A stretch of DNA of 12,237 nt from JAYQPQ01 sp038145405 (lineage in GTDB: Bacteria > Pseudomonadota > Gammaproteobacteria > Pseudomonadales > GM7GCV1): contig JAYQPQ010000054.1 in NCBI GenBank assembly GCA_038145405.1, forward strand, positions 1-12,237, in the 5' to 3' direction. The first letter of the stretch is position 1. Every line of letters begins with the position of its first letter. Positions 6,987 to 12,237 of this stretch are shown here, piece after piece. The notes beneath the pieces were generated by a model. The model was not told the origin of the DNA. It did not search any database and worked only from the letters and a program-made list of their open reading frames with translations. The position numbers and the translations under genes are program-made.

Positions 6987-7844
6987 ATGCATCTGCAGAC
7001 TTATCGCCATATTGAACCCCTGCGCGAGCATCTGCGATCGCTGCGTGCCGAGGGCAAGCGCATCGCCTGCGTGCCGACCATGGGCAATCTACACGAAGGC
7101 CATCTGCAGTTGATTCGCCGTGCTCGCACGGAGGCAGACGTGGTGGTCGCCACGATTTTTGTCAATCGCCTTCAATTCGGGCTAAACGAAGACTGGGACC
7201 AGTATCCGCGCACCTTCGAGGCCGATTGCGACAAGCTGGACGCCGAACACTGCGACTTTTTGTTCTTTCCCGAAGAAACCGAGATGTACCCCAATGGCAT
7301 GGATCAGCAGACCCGGGTGTTCTGCCCCTCCATGACCGATATCTGGTGCGGAGCCAGCCGTCCGGGGCATTTTGAAGGCGTCACCACGGTGGTGACCAAG
7401 CTGTTTCATATCGTCGAGCCGCACGTAGCCATCTTCGGCCAGAAGGACTTTCAGCAGCTCGCCATCATCCGTCGCATGGCGGCTGACCTGTGCATGGGTA
7501 TCGAGGTCATCGGCGCTCCCATTGCCCGCGATACCGACGGCCTGGCACTCAGCTCGCGCAACGCCTATATCGAGCCCGCCGAGCGTCCCCGCGCCAATCA
7601 GCTATTTCGCAGCCTGTGCTGGGTGAGGGATCAGATTGAGCTCGGCGAGCGGGATTATCGGCGGCTGGAACAGGCGGCCGTTGAGCAGATCACAGCGGCC
7701 GGATTTCGGGTAGACTATCTCGCTGTGTGCAGTGCACAAAACTTGCTGCCAGCGGTAGACGATGACCGCGATTTGGCTATACTAGGCGCCCTTTTTACCA
7801 GCCGCGCCCGCTTGATCGATAACGTGACCCTCAGCCTGGACTGA
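6987..7844 (+). CDS. panC: Pantothenate synthetase (pantoate--beta-alanine ligase)
   Basis: PanC joins pantoate and beta-alanine with ATP, through a pantoyl-adenylate, to make pantothenate, the precursor of coenzyme A. From the ATG at 6987 the protein has 285 residues (E. coli 283). Visible motifs are PTMGNLHEGHLQL (30-42, the HIGH-like nucleotide site), VNRLQFG (59-65; Arg where E. coli has Pro, as in other proteobacteria), RPGHFEGVTTVV (125-136), GQKDFQQLAI (151-160) and the KMSKS-like LALSSRN (186-192). The frame is open upstream to a TTG at 6933, but that adds 18 residues with no family match. No strong ribosome-binding site precedes 6987. It is followed 22 bases later by panD, which supplies its beta-alanine. 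Confidence 0.95.
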   Translation: MHLQTYRHIEPLREHLRSLRAEGKRIACVPTMGNLHEGHLQLIRRARTEADVVVATIFVNRLQFGLNEDWDQYPRTFEADCDKLDAEHCDFLFFPEETEMYPNGMDQQTRVFCPSMTDIWCGASRPGHFEGVTTVVTKLFHIVEPHVAIFGQKDFQQLAIIRRMAADLCMGIEVIGAPIARDTDGLALSSRNAYIEPAERPRANQLFRSLCWVRDQIELGERDYRRLEQAAVEQITAAGFRVDYLAVCSAQNLLPAVDDDRDLAILGALFTSRARLIDNVTLSLD

Positions 7845-7866
7845 GTGGGTAGGGAGGTCCGGAAAT

Positions 7867-8247
7867 ATGATGCTGAACCTGTTGAAAGCCAAGCTTCATC
7901 TCGCCAGTGTGACTCATGCCGAGTTGCACTACGACGGCTCCTGCGCCATCGATGAAGATTTGCTGGATGCAGCCGGATTGCGCGAATTCGAAGCCATCGA
8001 CATTTACGACGTCAACAATGGCGAACGCTTCACGACCTACATTATCAAGGGCCAGCGCGGCACCGGCATGATTTCGGTTAACGGCGCCGCTGCCCGCAAG
8101 GTTCAGGTCGGCGACCGCCTCATTATTGCCGCGTACGGCCACTACACTCAGGAAGAAGCCGCCAGGCACCAGCCCAAGCTGGTTTACCTCGACGCCGACA
8201 ACCGTGTCGAGCGCACCAAGGGCGTCATTCCCGTCCAGCTCGTTTAG
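7867..8247 (+). CDS. panD: Aspartate 1-decarboxylase precursor
   Basis: PanD converts L-aspartate to beta-alanine for pantothenate synthesis. It is made as an inactive pro-enzyme that cuts itself between Gly24 and Ser25; the new N-terminal serine becomes the pyruvoyl cofactor. Here the site is HYDGSCAID with G24-S25 intact. The 126 residues equal the E. coli length and include KLHLASVTHAELHY, NGERFTTYII and ISVNGAAARKVQVGDRLII. GGGAGG at 7852-7857 supports the ATG at 7867; the second ATG at 7870 is a less likely start. The panC-panD order puts both halves of the last step together. No panZ-like maturation factor is seen nearby. Confidence 0.96.
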   Translation: MMLNLLKAKLHLASVTHAELHYDGSCAIDEDLLDAAGLREFEAIDIYDVNNGERFTTYIIKGQRGTGMISVNGAAARKVQVGDRLIIAAYGHYTQEEAARHQPKLVYLDADNRVERTKGVIPVQLV

Positions 8248-8278
8248 CCTAGAACGCCTTCGTTTTGATCCCGCGGTG

Positions 8279-8295
8279 GCGCACGGTCTGTGCGC
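8279..8295 (+). other. Short perfect hairpin between panD and acs
   Basis: GCGCAC (8279-8284) and GTGCGC (8290-8295) form a perfect 6-bp stem around GGTCT. No T run follows, so it is not a typical intrinsic terminator. It lies in the 116-base gap where acs regulation would be expected, but no clear promoter is seen there. Confidence 0.3.
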
Positions 8296-8363
8296 TGCCG
8301 GAGCAATGTTGTACCCTCTCCAGGCCCGCAAAAAATGCAGATTTGGCCAAAAGAGGAGGGGGC

Positions 8364-10304
8364 ATGGCGTTTCCTATTGCTGACCACAGCATTCCCCAGG
8401 CATTCCTGGACAACAGCTACATCAAGCCTGCGGACTACCGGCGTCTTTATCGCCAATCAGTCGAACAGCCGGAGCAGTTCTGGTCGGAGCAGGCGCAAGA
8501 ATTCCTGACCTGGGACAAACCCTGGGATCGCGTCGTTCAAGCCGATATGCGCCGAGGCGAAGCGGCTTGGTTTATCGGCGGCAAGCTCAATGTCTCGGTC
8601 AACTGCATCGACCGCCATCTGCCCCTGCACGCCACCCATACCGCCCTGATCTGGGAAGGCGACGAGCCCGATCAGCACAAGCGCATCACCTATGCCGAGC
8701 TGTACGAAGAAGTTTGCCGATTGGCTAATGTGCTCAAGGCGCGCGGCGTCAGAAAAGGCGACCGCGTCTGCCTCTATATGCCCATGATTCCCGAAGCGGC
8801 CTACGCCATGCTGGCCTGCGCCCGCATCGGCGCCGTGCATTCGGTGGTATTCGGCGGCTTTTCGCCGGAATCGCTCAAAGATCGCATCCAGGACGCCGAG
8901 TGCTGCCTACTCATTACCGCTGATGAAGCGGTGCGCGGCGGCAAACGCATCCCCCTGAAAGCCAATGCCGACCAGGCCTTGAGCCAGTGCCCCAGTGTGC
9001 ACAGCTGCATCGTGGTGGAACGCACCGGCGCCGATATCAACTGGGTCGAGGGACGCGATCTGGACTACCGATCCGAGGTCAACGAAGTCGAGGCCCATTG
9101 CCCGCCCGCGAGCATGGATGCCGAGGATCCGCTCTTTATTCTTTATACCTCCGGCTCCACCGGCAAACCCAAGGGCGTGTTGCACACTACCGCCGGCTAT
9201 CTGCTGCAGGCGGCCATGACCTTCAAATACGTCTTTGACTATAAGGAAGGGGATATCTACTGGTGTACGGCCGATGTCGGCTGGATCACTGGCCACAGCT
9301 ACATTGTCTATGGTCCCCTGGCCATGGCAGCTACCAGTCTGATGTTCGAGGGCGTGCCGACCTACCCGGATGCCTCACGTTGCTGGCAGATCTGCGATAA
9401 ACATCAGGTCACCCAGTTTTATACGGCACCTACCGCGATTCGTGCTCTCATGGGGCAGGGCGACACTTTTGTGACCAGTACCTCGAGAGGCAGCCTGAAA
9501 CTTCTCGGCACTGTGGGTGAGCCGATCAATCCCGAAGCCTGGGAATGGTACTTCCGGGTAGTGGGGCAGGAGCGTTGTCCGGTGGTCGACACCTGGTGGC
9601 AGACGGAAACCGGCGCCCACATGATTACCCCGCTGCCTAGCGCCACCGCACTCAAACCCGGCTCAGCCACCCTGCCGTTTTTCGGCGTCCAGCCGGTGCT
9701 GCTCGATGACCAGGGCAAGGAGATCGAGGGCGAGGGTGCCGGCAATCTGTGCATCAAACAGAGCTGGCCGAGCCAGATTCGCACCGTCTATGGCGACCAC
9801 GAGCGCCTGGTAAAAACCTATTTCACTCAGTTCCCAGGCTACTACTTCACCGGCGACGGAGCCCGTCGCGATGCCGACGGCTATTTCTGGATCACAGGCC
9901 GTGTCGACGATGTATTAAATGTGAGTGGTCACCGACTTGGAACCGCCGAGATTGAAAGTGCCCTGGTGCTGCACGCAAAGGTGGCTGAGGCGGCGGTGGT
10001 GGGCTATCCACATAAGATCAAGGGGCAGGGCATCTATGCCTACGTCACCCTGATGCGGGGCGAGCAGGGTGGCGATGCGCTTAAGCAGGAATTAATTCAG
10101 CTGTGCGCCAAGGAAATCGGCAATATTGCCAAGCCCGACCTGATCCAGTGGGCGCCGGGCCTGCCCAAGACTCGCTCGGGCAAGATCATGCGCCGCATTC
10201 TGCGCAAGGTGGCCGCCAACGAGCTGGATAGCCTGGGGGATACCTCGACTTTGGCCGATCCCGGCGTGGTGGAACAGTTGGTCAAAAATCGTCTCAACAC
10301 CTGA
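8364..10304 (+). CDS. acs: Acetyl-CoA synthetase (acetate--CoA ligase, AMP-forming)
   Basis: Acs activates acetate to acetyl-CoA through acetyl-AMP, allowing growth on or scavenging of acetate. The ATG at 8364 follows AGGAGG (8354-8359) and gives 646 residues (E. coli 652); the frame is open further upstream but without family similarity. The N-terminal domain contains WFIGGKLNVSVNCIDRHL. The ANL-family P-loop is LYTSGSTGKPKGV (260-272), the adenylation motif is TWWQTETGA, and the C-terminal domain has YFTGDGARRDADGYFWITGR with the hinge at RVDDVLNVSGHRLGTAEIE. The catalytic lysine is in PKTRSGKIMRR at K607 (E. coli K609), the residue acetylated by Pat-type acetyltransferases. In Pseudomonas aeruginosa the panBCD-pgi cluster is followed by acsB; here acs directly follows panD. 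Confidence 0.97.
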   Translation: MAFPIADHSIPQAFLDNSYIKPADYRRLYRQSVEQPEQFWSEQAQEFLTWDKPWDRVVQADMRRGEAAWFIGGKLNVSVNCIDRHLPLHATHTALIWEGDEPDQHKRITYAELYEEVCRLANVLKARGVRKGDRVCLYMPMIPEAAYAMLACARIGAVHSVVFGGFSPESLKDRIQDAECCLLITADEAVRGGKRIPLKANADQALSQCPSVHSCIVVERTGADINWVEGRDLDYRSEVNEVEAHCPPASMDAEDPLFILYTSGSTGKPKGVLHTTAGYLLQAAMTFKYVFDYKEGDIYWCTADVGWITGHSYIVYGPLAMAATSLMFEGVPTYPDASRCWQICDKHQVTQFYTAPTAIRALMGQGDTFVTSTSRGSLKLLGTVGEPINPEAWEWYFRVVGQERCPVVDTWWQTETGAHMITPLPSATALKPGSATLPFFGVQPVLLDDQGKEIEGEGAGNLCIKQSWPSQIRTVYGDHERLVKTYFTQFPGYYFTGDGARRDADGYFWITGRVDDVLNVSGHRLGTAEIESALVLHAKVAEAAVVGYPHKIKGQGIYAYVTLMRGEQGGDALKQELIQLCAKEIGNIAKPDLIQWAPGLPKTRSGKIMRRILRKVAANELDSLGDTSTLADPGVVEQLVKNRLNT

Positions 10305-10395
10305 TTGCCCATGCCGCATCCCAGCGCGCGCAACCGCTGTTAGTTAAATCAGAACGCCTGGGTTGAAGCTGATTTGGTTCCCAAGGTTAGGCAAA

Positions 10396-10531
10396 GAGTT
10401 CACGAACTCCTGAGAAGCTAAAAGTTGCGGGAGCAAGGGTAGGCGAGGCGAACGGCGACGAAAAAGCGGAGTTTATAAGACGATAAATGAGCATTTTGAG
10501 GAGCGGCTTCAACGAAGCCTGACGCTGCTCC
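10396..10531. repeat. Structured intergenic element with several inverted repeats, possible dispersed repeat
   Basis: This stretch contains no convincing gene. It holds GAGTTC/GAACTC around AC (10396-10409). An imperfect palindrome of about 37 bases (10461-10497) has core arms TTTAT and ATAAA and AAAA/TTTT ends. A compound hairpin follows, with GGAGC (10500-10504) and GCTCC (10527-10531) enclosing GGCTTC-AAC-GAAGCC (10505-10519). On the minus strand the order AAAATGCTCA, stem, CTCCGCTTTTT resembles intergenic repeats I remember from proteobacterial genomes; I cannot confirm this without a search. The last hairpin lies 7 bases past the hisF stop and may also act as its transcript end, although no T run directly follows it. 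Confidence 0.5.
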
Positions 10532-10537
10532 GGCCCT

Positions 10538-11299
10538 TTAGAGGCGCATCTCGATGTTTTGACCCGCCATAAACTCCTTAGCCTGTCCCACGGTGTATTC
10601 CCCGTAGTGGAAGATACTGGCGGCCAGCACGGCTGAGGCGCCACCCTTGCTGACCCCGTCGGCCAGGTGCTGCAAATTGCCGACCCCACCCGAGGCAATC
10701 ACTGGCACGCTGACCGCATTGGAGACGGTGCGCGTGAGCTTGATGTCGAAACCGTTCTTGGTGCCGTCGCGATCCATGCTGGTCAGTAGAATCTCGCCAG
10801 CGCCGAATTCGGTCATTTTGATGGCCCATTGCACAGCGTCGATACCGGTAGGCCGGCGTCCGCCGTGGGTATAGATTTCCCAGCGGTCGATGCCCACCTG
10901 CTTGGCGTCGATGGCAACCACGATGCACTGGGCGCCAAAGCGGTCGGCGGCGGCTGCAACAAAGTCCGGGTTTTTTACCGCGGCGGAGTTAATCGCCACC
11001 TTGTCGGCACCGGCGTTAAGCAGGTTGCGAATGTCCTGCAGTTCGCGAATACCGCCCCCCACAGTAAGGGGAATAAAGACTTCACCGGCGATCTGCTCCA
11101 CCGTTTGGATGGTGGTATCGCGCTCTTCGTGGCTGGCAGTGATATCGAGGAAGGTGATTTCGTCGGCGCCCTGCTCGTTGTAGCGGGCGGCGATTTCCAC
11201 CGGGTCGCCGGCATCGCGAATGTCGACAAAGTTAACACCTTTGACAACGCGACCCTGGTCGACGTCAAGGCAGGGAATGATGCGCTTGGCGAGAGACAT
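10538..11299 (-). CDS. hisF: Imidazole glycerol phosphate synthase, cyclase subunit HisF
   Basis: HisF, with the glutaminase HisH, converts PRFAR and ammonia to imidazole glycerol phosphate and AICAR, linking histidine and purine synthesis. The ATG at 11299 starts MSLAKRIIPCLDVD, giving 253 residues, the normal size for this (beta/alpha)8 barrel. The catalytic aspartates are D12 (CLDVD) and D131 (VVAIDAK), equal to D11 and D130 of Thermotoga maritima HisF. The phosphate-binding loops TVGGGIR and IASGGVG are present, as is LLTSMDRDGTKNG. It is usually the end of a hisBHAF cluster, but here it stands alone on the minus strand, with a divergent gene 73 bases upstream; hisH and hisA are not in view. 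No strong ribosome-binding site is visible before the start. Confidence 0.96.
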   Translation of the reverse strand: MSLAKRIIPCLDVDQGRVVKGVNFVDIRDAGDPVEIAARYNEQGADEITFLDITASHEERDTTIQTVEQIAGEVFIPLTVGGGIRELQDIRNLLNAGADKVAINSAAVKNPDFVAAAADRFGAQCIVVAIDAKQVGIDRWEIYTHGGRRPTGIDAVQWAIKMTEFGAGEILLTSMDRDGTKNGFDIKLTRTVSNAVSVPVIASGGVGNLQHLADGVSKGGASAVLAASIFHYGEYTVGQAKEFMAGQNIEMRL

Positions 11300-11372
11300 A
11301 TAAGCTGGTGGAGTGTAGCTGTCGAAATTGTAACCAGAAGTCGGCGCCGATGCATTGCAAAATATAGGCCTC

Positions 11373-12183
11373 ATGAAAGACTCCACGCCATTTTCCGAAA
11401 ACAGCAAGATTCCGGTCGGCATCAGCCGCTGCCTGCTGGGCGCGGCGGTGCGATACAACGCAGGCCACAAGCTGTCACGCTATTGTCGCGATTATCTGAG
11501 CCGCTGGTTTCATTATGTCGATGTCTGTCCCGAAGTGCAGATTGGCATGGGCGTGCCGCGCGAGCCGGTGCGCCTGGTGCAGGCTGAATCGGGTATCGAG
11601 GTACGGCCGGTATCGGGCAGCATGCGCCTTTGCCCAGGCCCTGACTCAGGCCTATCCCTGGCTGCCTGTCGAAGAGGCAGGGCGTCTGGCCGACCCCCAG
11701 CTGCGGGAGAACTTTGTCGCCCGCGTCTTTATCTACAGCGACTGGCGACAATTGGCGGCGGAGGGACTTACGCGCAAAGGCATTATCGATTTTCATAGCC
11801 GTCACAAATATTTGCTGGTGGCCCACTCACAGCGGCACTATCGGCTGTCGGGCAAATTGTTGGCGCGCGCTGGACATTATTCCGTCCAGCTCCTGGGCAG
11901 CCGTTATCTGAAGATACTGATGTCAGGGCTGGGCCGCATCGCCGGTCGCGGCGGCCACGCCAACGCCTTGCAGCATATGCAGGGTTACTTGAAGCGGGAA
12001 CTGGATGGCGAAGCGCGCGCTGAGCTAAGCGAGCTTATCGCCGCCTACCGTCGGGGTGAGGTGCCGCTGATTGCACCCCTGGTACTGCTGAAGCATCACG
12101 CCAAACTGGCCAATGACTATTATCGGGCTCAGGTGTATCTGGAGCCCTATCCATCCGAACTGGGCCTGCGCAACGAGATATAG
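11373..12183 (+). pseudogene. DUF523 (TudS-like)-DUF1722 (YbgA-like) fusion gene with internal deletion and frameshift
   Basis: The first frame, from ATG 11373, encodes a DUF523 start (KIPVGISRCLLGAAVRYNAGHK, then DVCPEVQIGMGVPREPVRLV) and runs out of similarity at about 11617. The other frame takes over near 11620 with FAQALTQAYPWLPVEEAGRL, then a complete DUF1722 domain: LRENFVARVF, FHSRHKYLLVAHS, GGHANALQHMQGYLKREL, EVPLIAPLVLLKHH, and QVYLEPYPSELGLRNEI at the stop. Intact fusions have about 310-330 residues; the two parts total about 270, so some 55-60 codons are missing together with the frame. The lost part should hold the SPSCG motif, whose cysteine joins those of CLLG and CPE in binding the 4Fe-4S cluster of TudS-type tRNA thiouracil desulfidases. 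DUF523 is therefore expected to be inactive, and DUF1722 could be made only from an internal start. A genuine deletion or an assembly error could both explain it. Confidence 0.85.
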
Positions 12184-12237
12184 AGAAGCGACCCAGCCTT
12201 GCTCTAGCTTTGTTAAATACCTCCTCGAAATGCACAT

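Noticed and set aside
8265..8363. Upstream start for acs adding 33 residues
   Set aside because: The extension lacks family similarity, while the ATG at 8364 has a perfect AGGAGG just upstream and gives the usual length.
10387..10698. Minus-strand open frame of 103 codons reaching from hisF into the intergenic region
   Set aside because: Most of it is a shifted frame of hisF and the rest is repeat-like non-coding sequence; nothing suggests a protein.
10829..11587. Open frame of 252 codons on the plus strand over hisF and the next gene
   Set aside because: It is antisense to HisF active-site loops and then overlaps DUF523 coding sequence in another frame; no family similarity.
12184..12237. 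Possible start of a further gene at the right edge
   Set aside because: Only 54 bases remain and neither strand shows a recognisable protein start, RNA gene or terminator.
1..12237. tRNA genes, CRISPR arrays, insertion sequences, phage or toxin-antitoxin genes
   Set aside because: No cloverleaf, regular spaced repeat, transposase or phage motif was seen by reading both strands. Coding space is almost fully used by housekeeping genes.

Overview
The window looks like a conserved housekeeping segment of a gammaproteobacterial chromosome. It is moderately GC-rich, with protein sequences closest in feel to the marine Cellvibrionales/Halieaceae and Pseudomonas side of the class. That placement rests on recalled family sequences and gene order (rnr-rlmB-rpsF-rpsR-rplI-dnaB, and panC-panD-acs as in pseudomonads), not on a search. 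No phage, insertion sequence, CRISPR array or defence system is visible.

Layout. (1) Positions 1-316, minus strand: the 5' end of an oxygen-independent coproporphyrinogen III dehydrogenase gene (hemN), cut by the window edge and carrying two clear and one probable single-base frameshifts. A near-consensus FNR/Anr box lies upstream, at class II spacing from a candidate -10 element. (2) 417-3304, plus: rnr (RNase R, without the usual N-terminal helix-turn-helix domain) and rlmB (23S rRNA 2'-O-methyltransferase), overlapping by 4 nt. (3) 3330-4655: a strong sigma70-like promoter, a structured leader, the ribosomal protein operon rpsF-rpsR-rplI, and a clear intrinsic terminator. (4) 4839-6915: a small orphan ParA-type ATPase whose end overlaps the start of dnaB by 17 nt. 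(5) 6987-10304: panC and panD (pantothenate synthesis) followed by acs (acetyl-CoA synthetase). Together these serve CoA supply and acetyl-CoA formation. (6) 10305-10537: a gene-free stretch packed with inverted repeats that resembles a dispersed intergenic element. (7) 10538-11299, minus: hisF, separate from other his genes. (8) 11373-12183, plus: a DUF523 (TudS-like)/DUF1722 fusion gene that has lost an internal segment and changed frame. The last 54 bases show nothing recognisable.

How the genes fit together: the centre is an RNA/ribosome/replication block (RNA decay, rRNA modification, ribosomal proteins, replicative helicase) followed by a coenzyme A block. Both ends carry damaged genes for proteins whose families use 4Fe-4S clusters. 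At the left end single-base insertions suggest either sequence error or decay. At the right end an internal deletion removes a cluster-binding cysteine motif.

I found no convincing new multi-gene system. The items most worth following up are the FNR-box/leaderless hemN arrangement, the broken DUF523-DUF1722 gene, the structured intergenic repeat beside hisF, and the ParA ATPase translationally tied to dnaB.
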